6,168 nucleotides of DNA. It comes from CAVQNQ01 sp964427655 (lineage in GTDB: Bacteria > Acidobacteriota > Terriglobia > Bryobacterales > Bryobacteraceae). This document shows, one piece after another, positions 1 through 6,168 of the stretch. How positions within the stretch are numbered: position 1 is the stretch's first letter; every line of letters begins with the position of its first letter. The stretch is taken from NCBI GenBank assembly GCA_964427655.1, contig CAYRWE010000297.1:1-6168 (forward strand). The letters are read 5' to 3'. Made by a program: the position numbers and the translations under genes. Below the pieces are notes generated by a model that made no database searches, was not told the origin of the DNA, and worked only from the letters and a program-made list of their open reading frames with translations.

Positions 1-239
1 AGAGCTGCCACGGCCGGGTGGACCGCATGCCGCTCACCTGGCAGGTGAATTCGCTGCAGATGGAGTGGTGCCTGGATTGTCATCGCGACCCTGCGCAGAA
101 TCTGCGGCCGCGCGAGTTCATCACCACCATGGGATACCAGCCCGAAGGCGGCCAGGAGGCCATGGGGCACCGGCTCATGAAGGAATACAACATCCTGGAT
201 ACGCGCACGCTGACCAGTTGCTCAACTTGCCATCGATGA
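1..239 (+). CDS. actA: ActA, multiheme cytochrome c subunit of Alternative Complex III (3' end only)
   Basis: This is the C-terminal end of a periplasmic multiheme c-type cytochrome; the start lies upstream of the window. The reading frame is open from base 3 and stops at TGA 237-239. Visible heme c sites are the last two residues (Cys-His, bases 6-11) of one CxxCH motif, a complete CLDCH at 69-83 and a complete CSTCH at 219-233, which is followed by one Arg and the stop. ActA proteins usually carry five hemes, so about half the heme sites are seen here. In ACIII, ActA sits on the periplasmic side next to ActB and relays electrons from the Fe-S clusters towards the acceptor. Identity rests on the heme spacing, the terminal CSTCHR and the actB-actC-actD-actE-actF genes that follow. 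An internal GTG at 18 is not the start, because the frame stays open to the window edge. The stop overlaps the actB start (ATGA). Confidence 0.9.
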   Translation, partial: SCHGRVDRMPLTWQVNSLQMEWCLDCHRDPAQNLRPREFITTMGYQPEGGQEAMGHRLMKEYNILDTRTLTSCSTCHR

Positions 240-3200
240 GTGAAAAGAAGCCGAGTCAAGAACATAAGCCGAGTGAAGGACCAAAGCCGGAGGGACCCGC
301 CAAGCCGGTCGATCTGGCGGCCTTTCAATCCCTGCTGGAGCGCGGCGCGCGCGACGGCGGCTATTGGCGCAGCCTGGAAGACCTGGCTTCGACGCCGGAG
401 TTCGAGGACCTGCTGGAGCGCGAGTTTCCGCGCCAGGCGGTGGGCTGGAGCGACGACGAAGACAGCGTGGCGGGGCGCCGCAATTTTCTGAAGCTGATGG
501 GCGCATCGCTCGCGCTGGGTGGTCTGACGGCCTGTACGCGCCAGCCTACCGAGCACATCATGCCCTACGTGCGGCAGCCGGAGGAGCTGATCCCCGGCCG
601 GCCGCTGTTCTATGCCACGGCCCACACGGTCAACGGAGTGGCCAACGGCATCCTGGTGGAGAGCCACGAGGGGCGGCCCACCAAGGTGGAAGGCAATCCG
701 GAGCACCCGGCCACGCTGGGAGCTTGCGATGTGTTCTCGCAGGCCTCGGTCTTGCAGCTCTACGATCCGGACCGTTTGCAGACCGTGACGCAGGATGGCG
801 AGATCCGCTCGTGGGGCGGCTTCTTCGCGGGGCTGACGGAGTTGCTGGCCGAGCAGAAGGCCATGGGCGGCGCGGGAATCCGCATCCTCACCGAGACCGT
901 TACTTCGCCCACCATGGCGGACCAGTTCCGGCGCATTCAGAAGCAATTTCCGGCGCTGAAGTGGCACCAATGGGAGCCGGCCGGGCCGCACATGGCACGG
1001 GCGGGCGCCACGCTGACTTTCGGGCAGCCGGTCCACACCTATTACGACCTTTCCAAGGCGAATGCGATTGTATCGCTCGATGCCGATTTCCTGGCTTCGG
1101 GCGCCGGCAGCCTGCGCTACGCCCGCCAGTTCGCCGCGCGGCGCAGGGTGCGGGACGGGCAGACGGATATGAACCGGCTGTACGTGGTCGAGCCGATGCC
1201 CACGCCGACCGGCTCGAAGGCCGACCATCGCCTGTCGCTGCGAGCTTCCGATATCGAGGTGTTCGCCGGGGCCCTGGCTACCAGCCTCGGAACGGCGAAG
1301 GGGCCGACCTCGGGCGAAAACGGGGACATTTACAAGTGGATCGGCCCGATCGCGCGCGACCTGCTACGGAACAAGGGCGCCAGCCTGGTGATTGCGGGCG
1401 AGTTCCAGCCGCCCGCCGTGCACGCTCTGGCGCACGCCATGAACGACACGCTGGGCAACGTGGGGAAGACGGTCTTCTATACCGACTCCATCGAGGCCAA
1501 CCAGGTGGACCAGGTCGCCTCGCTCCAGGATTTGGTGAAGGATCTGGATGCCGGAGCGGTGGATCTGCTGCTGATCATCGGCGGCAACCCGGTCTTCAAC
1601 GCGCCCGTGGAGCTGGGAATGCGCCAGCGCATCCTGAAAGCGCGGCTGCGTGCCCACCTGAGCCTGTATCGCAACGAAACCTCGGAACTCTGCCAGTGGA
1701 ACCTGGCGGAAGCCCATTATCTGGAAGCGTGGGGCGATGCACGCACTTTCGACGGCACGGCGACCATTCAGCAGCCGCTCATTCAGCCGCTGTACGACGG
1801 GCGCTCGGCGTTCGAAGTGCTTGAGATGTTGACGGAATCGCCGATGCGCAACGGGTACGAGATCGTCAAGGGCTACTGGTCCGGCCAGCACAGCGGCACG
1901 GATTTCGAGGCCTGGTGGCGGCGCGCGGTGCACGATGGGGTCGTGCCGGAGACCGCCCTGCCCACCAAGACCCCGCCGATCAACGGCGCGGCCATTCAGG
2001 CACGCGGCGCAGGACCGCACCTGGGAGGCAAGCTGGAAGCCATTTTCCGTCCCGACCCGATGATCTACGACGGGCGCTTCGCCAACAACGGCTGGCTGCA
2101 GGAGACGCCCAAGCCCATCACCAAGCTCACCTGGGACAACGCCGCGATCCTGAGTCCGGCGACGGCCCACCGGCTGGGCGTTACGCCGGCGGATATTCTG
2201 AACATTCCGGCGGATGGCGCTCCCATGCTGGAGCTGACCTACCGCGGCCACGCGCTGCGCGCGCCGGTTTTCGTGCAGCCGGGCCACGTGGATGGCGCCG
2301 TGACGCTGCACCTGGGCTACGGGCGCACCGCTGGGGGACGCTCGGGAAACGGCATGGGCTTCAACCCGTACGGCCTGCGGACCGCGCAGGCGCTGTGGCA
2401 GGACACGGGCCTGGAAGCGCGCAAGATTCCGGGATCTTACCTTTTCGCCACCACCCAGAACGAGCGCGCGCTGGACGAGCGGCGGCACATCATCCACAAG
2501 GGGGATATCGCCGATTACCGCAAGAACCCCGAATCCGTGCACGAGGGCGCCGAGAATCCCGCTCCGGGCCTAACGCTGTATCCGGAGTGGCCGTACAAGA
2601 ATCACGCCTGGGGGATGGCTATCGACCTGACGGCCTGCACGGGTTGCGCAGCCTGCATCACCGCCTGCACGGCCGAAAACAATATCGCGGTGGTGGGTAA
2701 GGACCAGGTGCGGCGCGGCCGCCACATGTACTGGCTGAGGGTGGATAACTATTTCCACGGCAGCCCCAACGATCCCGAGATTTTCAACCAGCCGCTCCCG
2801 TGCATGCAGTGCGAGAACGCGCCCTGCGAGCTGGTCTGCCCGGTGCAGGCCACCAACCACAGCGCCGAAGGCCTCAACGACATGGTCTACAACCGCTGCG
2901 TGGGCACGCGCTACTGTTCCAACAACTGCCCTTACAAGGTGCGGCACTTCAATTTCTACCTGTTCTCGGATTTCGAGACTCCCAGCCTGAAGTTGCTGCG
3001 GAATCCGGATGTGACGGTGCGCAGCCGGGGCGTGATGGAGAAGTGCACCTACTGCGTGCAGCGCATCAACGCCGCCAAGATCGATGCGGAAAAGCAGAAT
3101 CGCCCGGTGAGGGACGGAGAGATCCAGACGGCCTGCCAGGCCGCCTGCCCGACGGAGGCCATCATTTTCGGAGATATCAACGATCCCGCGAGCCGCGTCC

Positions 3201-3313
3201 GCCAGATGAAGAACCAGAAGACCAACTATGGGCTGCTGGCCGATCTGAACACGCGGCCGCGCACCACGTATCTGGCCGCGCTGCGCAATCCCAATCCGGA
3301 GATCGAGGGTTAG
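236..3313 (+). CDS. actB: ActB, molybdopterin-oxidoreductase-like / four-cluster Fe-S subunit of Alternative Complex III, with TAT-variant signal
   Basis: The 1025-residue protein is the electron-wire subunit of ACIII, on the periplasmic face. Residues 1-80 are a charged N-terminal extension. Residues 81-100 hold GRRNFLKLMG, a short hydrophobic stretch and LTAC, which reads as a twin-arginine motif followed by a lipobox with Cys100. Residues about 120-740 resemble molybdopterin oxidoreductases (for example IIGGNPVFNAP near 450) but contain only Cys164 and Cys486, so the usual N-terminal [4Fe-4S] motif is missing; family members bind no molybdenum cofactor. Residues about 785-1000 are a PsrB/NrfC-like ferredoxin domain with cysteines 801/804/807/811, 856/859/864/868, 888/894/898 and 937/940/967/971. 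That is 15 in all, and Thr891 stands where a fourth ligand is expected in the third group, fitting three [4Fe-4S] plus one [3Fe-4S]. The ATG at 236 was chosen because it overlaps the actA stop; the frame is open further upstream only as a shadow of actA. No clear Shine-Dalgarno precedes it, so translation is probably coupled to actA. Confidence 0.96.
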   Translation: MSEKKPSQEHKPSEGPKPEGPAKPVDLAAFQSLLERGARDGGYWRSLEDLASTPEFEDLLEREFPRQAVGWSDDEDSVAGRRNFLKLMGASLALGGLTACTRQPTEHIMPYVRQPEELIPGRPLFYATAHTVNGVANGILVESHEGRPTKVEGNPEHPATLGACDVFSQASVLQLYDPDRLQTVTQDGEIRSWGGFFAGLTELLAEQKAMGGAGIRILTETVTSPTMADQFRRIQKQFPALKWHQWEPAGPHMARAGATLTFGQPVHTYYDLSKANAIVSLDADFLASGAGSLRYARQFAARRRVRDGQTDMNRLYVVEPMPTPTGSKADHRLSLRASDIEVFAGALATSLGTAKGPTSGENGDIYKWIGPIARDLLRNKGASLVIAGEFQPPAVHALAHAMNDTLGNVGKTVFYTDSIEANQVDQVASLQDLVKDLDAGAVDLLLIIGGNPVFNAPVELGMRQRILKARLRAHLSLYRNETSELCQWNLAEAHYLEAWGDARTFDGTATIQQPLIQPLYDGRSAFEVLEMLTESPMRNGYEIVKGYWSGQHSGTDFEAWWRRAVHDGVVPETALPTKTPPINGAAIQARGAGPHLGGKLEAIFRPDPMIYDGRFANNGWLQETPKPITKLTWDNAAILSPATAHRLGVTPADILNIPADGAPMLELTYRGHALRAPVFVQPGHVDGAVTLHLGYGRTAGGRSGNGMGFNPYGLRTAQALWQDTGLEARKIPGSYLFATTQNERALDERRHIIHKGDIADYRKNPESVHEGAENPAPGLTLYPEWPYKNHAWGMAIDLTACTGCAACITACTAENNIAVVGKDQVRRGRHMYWLRVDNYFHGSPNDPEIFNQPLPCMQCENAPCELVCPVQATNHSAEGLNDMVYNRCVGTRYCSNNCPYKVRHFNFYLFSDFETPSLKLLRNPDVTVRSRGVMEKCTYCVQRINAAKIDAEKQNRPVRDGEIQTACQAACPTEAIIFGDINDPASRVRQMKNQKTNYGLLADLNTRPRTTYLAALRNPNPEIEG

Positions 3314-3314
3314 C

Positions 3315-4700
3315 ATGGCGGACCAACACGAGGTAGCGGAACGGCCGGGACAAGAGATCATCGCGCCGGGCTATACCTTCGGCACGGTGACGGATCAAAT
3401 CGCCGCGGTGGTGCTGACCCGCAGGACGCCGCTCTTCTGGTTTGCCTGCTTCGCGGTGGGGACCGGGCTGCTGATGCTGTTCCTGCTCGCGGTGACGGTG
3501 CTGCTGGTGAAGGGCGTGGGCGTATGGGGCATACGTTCGCCGGTGATGTGGGGATTTGCCATTACGAATTTCGTGTGGTGGATCGGAATCGGCCATGCGG
3601 GCACGCTGATCTCGGCCATCCTGCTGCTGCTCAACCAGCGCTGGCGTAATTCCATCAACCGCTTCGCGGAGGCCATGACGCTGTTCGCCGTGGCTTGCGC
3701 GGGCATGTTCCCGCTGCTGCACCTGGGCCGCCCCTGGCTATTTTACTGGCTGTTTCCGTATCCCAACACTATGAACGTGCAGCCGCAGTTCCGCAGCCCG
3801 CTGGTGTGGGACGTCTTCGCGGTTTCGACTTACGCCACGGTTTCGCTGCTGTTCTGGTACGTAGGGTTGATGCCCGACCTGGCCACTCTGCGGGATCGCG
3901 CGCGCAACCGCTTCGGGCAGATCGCCTACGGAGTGATGGCTATGGGCTGGCGCGGATCGGCGCGGCACTGGAGCGTGTACGAGACGGCTTCGCTGCTGCT
4001 GGCCGGGCTGGCCACGCCGCTGGTGCTTTCGGTACACACGGTGGTGAGCTTCGACTTCACCATCGCCATCGTTCCGGGCTGGCACAGCACCTTTTTCCCG
4101 CCGTATTTCGTGGCGGGTGCCATTTATTCCGGTTTTGCGATGGTGCTGGCGCTGGCCATTCCGCTGCGCGCGGTTTACGGGCTACAGGGCCTAATCACCG
4201 ACAAGCACCTGGAGAATTCCGCCAAGCTGATGTTGGCTACGGGGCTGATCGTGGGCTACGCCTACCTGCTCGAGACATTCATGGCCTGGTATAGCGGCGA
4301 TCCCTTCGAGCAAGCGGCCTTCTGGAACCGCATGACGGGACCGTATGCGATTTGCTACTGGTCCCTGCTGACGTGCAACATTCTGGCGCCCCAGGCGCTA
4401 TGGTTCAAGCGCATCCGCACGAGTCCGGTGTTGCTCTTCATGGCTTCGATTGTCGTGCTGATCGGTATGTGGCTGGAGCGCTATATGATCATCGTGAGCA
4501 GCCTGGCGCAGGATTTCCTGCCCTCCTCGTGGAATCTCTTCCATGCCACACGCTGGGATTGGTTCACTTACGTGGGGACTATCGGACTGTTCATGTTCCT
4601 GTTCTTCCTGTTCATCCGTCTGCTGCCCATGATTTCGATCTTCGAGGTACGCACGCTGCTGCCGTCGGCCAAGGTGGAGAAAGAGGAGGTGCGCGGATGA
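3315..4700 (+). CDS. actC: ActC, NrfD/PsrC-like membrane quinol-oxidising subunit of Alternative Complex III
   Basis: This 461-residue polytopic membrane protein belongs to the NrfD/PsrC family and is the subunit expected to bind and oxidise quinol and hand electrons to the Fe-S clusters of ActB. About ten hydrophobic helices can be read, near residues 41-65, 79-106, 118-138, 166-185, 221-247, 262-288, 303-325, 343-361, 371-396 and 414-440. Motifs shared by ACIII members of the family include GIGHAGT (91-97), HLGRPW (136-141) and HTVVSFDF (241-248). The length is usual for the family. The ATG at 3315 lies one base after the actB stop and is preceded by GAGGG at 3305-3309, five bases away. The C-terminus is charged (KVEKEEVRG) and should face the cytoplasm. 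The stop TGA overlaps the actD start. A polysulfide or nitrite reductase membrane subunit is the main alternative by family, but the multiheme, DUF3341 and monoheme neighbours settle on ACIII. Confidence 0.96.
   Translation: MADQHEVAERPGQEIIAPGYTFGTVTDQIAAVVLTRRTPLFWFACFAVGTGLLMLFLLAVTVLLVKGVGVWGIRSPVMWGFAITNFVWWIGIGHAGTLISAILLLLNQRWRNSINRFAEAMTLFAVACAGMFPLLHLGRPWLFYWLFPYPNTMNVQPQFRSPLVWDVFAVSTYATVSLLFWYVGLMPDLATLRDRARNRFGQIAYGVMAMGWRGSARHWSVYETASLLLAGLATPLVLSVHTVVSFDFTIAIVPGWHSTFFPPYFVAGAIYSGFAMVLALAIPLRAVYGLQGLITDKHLENSAKLMLATGLIVGYAYLLETFMAWYSGDPFEQAAFWNRMTGPYAICYWSLLTCNILAPQALWFKRIRTSPVLLFMASIVVLIGMWLERYMIIVSSLAQDFLPSSWNLFHATRWDWFTYVGTIGLFMFLFFLFIRLLPMISIFEVRTLLPSAKVEKEEVRG
4684..4689 (+). 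promoter_or_regulatory. Shine-Dalgarno site for actD
   Basis: AGGAGG lies seven bases before the ATG at 4697, inside the last codons of actC. It is a near-perfect anti-16S match and decides the actD start. It suggests that actD can recruit ribosomes independently as well as by coupling to actC. Confidence 0.8.
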
Positions 4701-5242
4701 CGCAGGCGCCTTCTGCCGCGCCCTACGGGCTGATGGCCGAATTCGATAACCCCACGGCGCTGGTGGCGGCGGCCCGCGCGGCGCGCGCCCAGGGCTACCG
4801 CAAGCTGGACGCCTACTCGCCGTTCGCCATCGAGGAACTGACGGATGCCCTCGATCTGCACAAGAACCGGCTGCCGCTGATCGTGCTGACATGCGGCATA
4901 TTGGGCGGGCTGACCGGCTACCTGCTGCAATATTACATCACGGTCTGGGATTTCCCGATCAATGTGGGCGGCCGTCCGCTGCATAGCTGGCCGGCTTATA
5001 TCATCATCACTTTCGAGCTGACGATTCTGTTCGGCGCTCTCTCGGCGGTTCTGGGACTGCTGGGGCTATGCGGGCTGCCCATGCCGTACCATCCCGTGTT
5101 CAACGTGCCGCGTTTCGCGACGGCTTCCCGCAGCCGGTTCTTCCTGTGCATTGAAGCGGCCGATCCGCTGTTCGACGCGGAAAAGACGGCGCGCTTCCTG
5201 GAGACGCTGCAGCCCAGGGAGGTATCCGAAGTTGCGCAATGA
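4697..5242 (+). CDS. actD: ActD, DUF3341 membrane subunit of Alternative Complex III
   Basis: This is a 181-residue DUF3341 protein, the small two-helix membrane subunit of ACIII. The N-terminal part (about 1-57) is a soluble alpha/beta-like segment with the family pattern GLMAEFDNP (11-19) and DAYSPFAIEEL (38-48). Two hydrophobic helices follow at about 58-82 and 98-124, separated by a loop with the conserved NVGGRPLHSWPAY (89-101). After the helices come MPYHPVFNVPRF (129-140) and FFLCIEAADPLFD (148-160), also typical of the family. No cofactor-binding motif is visible; the protein is thought to be structural and its precise role in the complex is not settled. The ATG at 4697 overlaps the actC stop as ATGA and has a strong AGGAGG upstream. 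The longer open frame before it lies inside actC and is a shadow. Confidence 0.95.
   Translation: MTQAPSAAPYGLMAEFDNPTALVAAARAARAQGYRKLDAYSPFAIEELTDALDLHKNRLPLIVLTCGILGGLTGYLLQYYITVWDFPINVGGRPLHSWPAYIIITFELTILFGALSAVLGLLGLCGLPMPYHPVFNVPRFATASRSRFFLCIEAADPLFDAEKTARFLETLQPREVSEVAQ
5217..5222 (+). promoter_or_regulatory. Shine-Dalgarno site that points to a TTG start for actE
   Basis: GGGAGG within the last codons of actD is followed nine bases later by TTG at 5232, in the actE frame. No in-frame ATG lies nearby; the ATG at 5239 is in another frame. The site therefore supports TTG as the initiation codon. Confidence 0.65.
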
Positions 5243-5918
5243 GATTGAGGTAGGCAAGGAGGGCAAACGCTCTCTCACGGGGCGCCCTTTGGACCCGGCT
5301 TGGTATGCGACGGAGCGGTCGGGCCGAATCGGTGTGCTCGGGCTCGTGCTGCTGGCCTTCGCCGCGGTGGGATGCCGGCAGGATATGCAGGACCAGCCTA
5401 AGTACATCCCCCTGCGCCCCAGCGACTTTTTCGCCGACGGGCGCTCGGAAAGACCGCTGACGCAGGGCACGGTCGCGCGCGGCCATTTGGATGACGACGC
5501 GGCTTTCTATACCGGCAAAGGGCCGGACGGCAAATTCATCGAGACCTTCCCATTCCCGGTGACCCGCGAGGTGCTGGCGCGCGGGCAGGAGCGCTTCAAT
5601 ATCTACTGCACGCCGTGTCACGACCGGCTGGGCAACGGGATGGGGATGATCGTACGGCGGGGCTACCGGAAGCCGCCGTCGTATCACATCGACCGCCTGC
5701 GGACGGTGCCGAACGGGTACATCTACGACGTGATCACCAAAGGATTTGGAGCCATGCCGGATTACGCGGCGCAGATCGAACCGCGCGACCGGTGGGCCAT
5801 CGTTTCTTACGTGCGCGCTCTGCAACTGAGCCAGAATGCCCCTGTGGGAGACGTGCCGCCGGACGCCCGAGGCCAGCTTGGCCCGGCTCCGCAGGCGGCT
5901 CCGGGAGGTGGCCGATGA
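5232..5918 (+). CDS. actE: ActE, monoheme cytochrome c subunit of Alternative Complex III, probable lipoprotein, TTG start
   Basis: This 228-residue c-type cytochrome should sit on the periplasmic side of ACIII, anchored to the membrane, and pass electrons on from ActA. A charged stretch (1-32) is followed by a hydrophobic segment (33-47) ending AVGC. Cys48 could be a lipidated cysteine, although Ala at position -3 makes the lipobox imperfect. The segment RPSDFFADG (62-70) and GTVARG (79-84) match the family. The heme site is CTPCH at 126-130, and Met175 in GFGAMPDYA is the likely second axial ligand. The last 30 residues are rich in Pro, Gly and Ala and look disordered. The start is an inference: TTG at 5232 has a well-placed GGGAGG and overlaps the actD end by 11 bases, while the frame offers no nearby ATG. 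A TTG at 5289 or GTG at 5334 are weaker alternatives without a clear ribosome site. The stop overlaps the actF start. Confidence 0.92.
   Translation: MRNEIEVGKEGKRSLTGRPLDPAWYATERSGRIGVLGLVLLAFAAVGCRQDMQDQPKYIPLRPSDFFADGRSERPLTQGTVARGHLDDDAAFYTGKGPDGKFIETFPFPVTREVLARGQERFNIYCTPCHDRLGNGMGMIVRRGYRKPPSYHIDRLRTVPNGYIYDVITKGFGAMPDYAAQIEPRDRWAIVSYVRALQLSQNAPVGDVPPDARGQLGPAPQAAPGGGR
5903..5908 (+). promoter_or_regulatory. Shine-Dalgarno site for actF
   Basis: GGGAGG in the last codons of actE lies six bases before ATG 5915 and nine before ATG 5918. Spacing alone does not separate the two tandem start codons. Confidence 0.65.
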
Positions 5919-6168
5919 TGGCGCAGGCGCTCGATTTCACGATCTCCGAGGAACTTCGCGGGGAGTTGCGCACCTGGCGGACACGCGCCGCCGCCGTGGG
6001 CCTGGTGGCGCTCGCGGTGCTGATCGCGGGGGCCTTCTTCGAGCCGTACCAGGCGGTGCGGTCGTGGCTTTGGTCGTATGTTTTCTACGTGGGGCTGGCC
6101 GTGGGATGCATGGCCTGGCTGATGGTGCAGTATCTCTCGGGCGGCGCCTGGGGGGTGGTGATCCGGAG
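5915..6168 (+). CDS. actF: ActF, second NrfD-like membrane subunit of Alternative Complex III (5' end only)
   Basis: Only the first 84 residues are present; the gene runs off the right edge. After a short N-terminus (MMAQALDFTI and a charged stretch to about residue 24) there is a first hydrophobic helix at about 25-42, then FEPYQAVRSWLWSY, a second helix at about 55-71, and YLSGGAWGVVIR at the edge. The last pattern (hydrophobic helix, Leu/Met-rich, then SGGAWG-VIR) is characteristic of ActF, which in full length is an ActC-like ten-helix protein. In the family ActF is a membrane-core subunit without a heme or Fe-S site, proposed to take part in proton movement. It starts at ATG 5915, which overlaps the actE stop as ATGA; a second in-frame ATG at 5918 directly follows, so either could be used. 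Identity rests on this N-terminal pattern and on its place after actE. Confidence 0.9.
   Translation, partial: MMAQALDFTISEELRGELRTWRTRAAAVGLVALAVLIAGAFFEPYQAVRSWLWSYVFYVGLAVGCMAWLMVQYLSGGAWGVVIR

Noticed and set aside
65..235. Upstream extension of the actB reading frame to a GTG or ATG inside actA
   Set aside because: The 57 extra codons overlap the heme-bearing end of actA, have no homology-like pattern, and are less likely than the ATGA-coupled start at 236.
80..1228. Long minus-strand open frame (382 codons) antisense to actA/actB
   Set aside because: It is Arg/His-rich with no recognisable domain and lies fully opposite well-supported act genes. Long antisense frames are expected in high-GC coding DNA.
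364..1824. Plus-strand open frame of 486 codons in another phase within actB
   Set aside because: Its composition is Gly/Arg/Ala-rich with no family pattern. It overlaps the clear ActB molybdopterin-like domain, so it is a GC-driven shadow.
1364..2542. Minus-strand open frame of 392 codons opposite actB
   Set aside because: It has no domain or ribosome site and its low-complexity composition is typical of antisense frames. The opposite strand is conserved ActB.
236..3313. A catalytic molybdoenzyme (polysulfide, nitrate or formate dehydrogenase-type operon) as an alternative reading of actB-actC
   Set aside because: The fusion of the Mo-like and Fe-S domains in one chain, the missing N-terminal Fe-S motif, and the multiheme, DUF3341 and monoheme neighbours fit ACIII rather than a catalytic molybdoenzyme.
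4352..4696. Upstream extension of the actD reading frame inside actC
   Set aside because: The DUF3341 pattern begins just after the ATG at 4697, which has a strong AGGAGG. The extension overlaps the last membrane helices of ActC.
1..6168. A new or undescribed system, CRISPR array, mobile element or RNA gene
   Set aside because: Coding density is effectively complete, all six genes fit one known complex in its usual order, and no repeats, terminal inverted repeats or structured noncoding segments were seen.

Overview
The window is one uninterrupted, plus-strand stretch of a GC-rich bacterial chromosome. It carries most of an Alternative Complex III (ACIII) operon, which encodes the quinol:cytochrome c / high-potential electron acceptor oxidoreductase that stands in for the cytochrome bc1 complex in many bacteria. 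In order it holds the 3' end of actA (multiheme cytochrome c), complete actB (molybdopterin-oxidoreductase-like domain fused to a four-cluster iron-sulfur domain), complete actC (NrfD-like membrane quinol subunit), complete actD (DUF3341 membrane subunit), complete actE (monoheme cytochrome c, probable lipoprotein) and the 5' end of actF (second NrfD-like membrane subunit). Both edges cut through genes.

No gene is separated from the next by more than one base. actA/actB, actC/actD and actE/actF share ATGA stop-start overlaps, actB and actC are one base apart, and actE most likely starts at a TTG inside the end of actD. No promoter, terminator, tRNA, repeat, mobile element or CRISPR array was seen, and there is no intergenic space for one. 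Transcription should start upstream of the window, and expression here is probably set by translational coupling.

The genes work as one membrane complex. ActC (10 predicted membrane helices) would oxidise menaquinol or ubiquinol. Electrons would pass through the Fe-S clusters of ActB to the hemes of ActA and ActE, and then to a soluble cytochrome c or directly to a terminal oxidase. ActD and ActF complete the membrane part. ActB has exactly 15 cysteines in its C-terminal domain, the number needed for three [4Fe-4S] clusters and one [3Fe-4S] cluster, and its molybdopterin-like domain lacks the N-terminal Fe-S motif of true molybdoenzymes.

The host is probably an aerobic or facultative member of the Acidobacteriota. 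This rests on the high GC content, the long N-terminal extension before the RR motif of ActB, the fused ActB and the overall protein flavour. It is inference, and other ACIII-bearing phyla are not excluded. The system is a known one. The points worth a second look are details: the TTG start of actE, the Tat-plus-lipobox signal buried about 80 residues into ActB, and the tight translational coupling.
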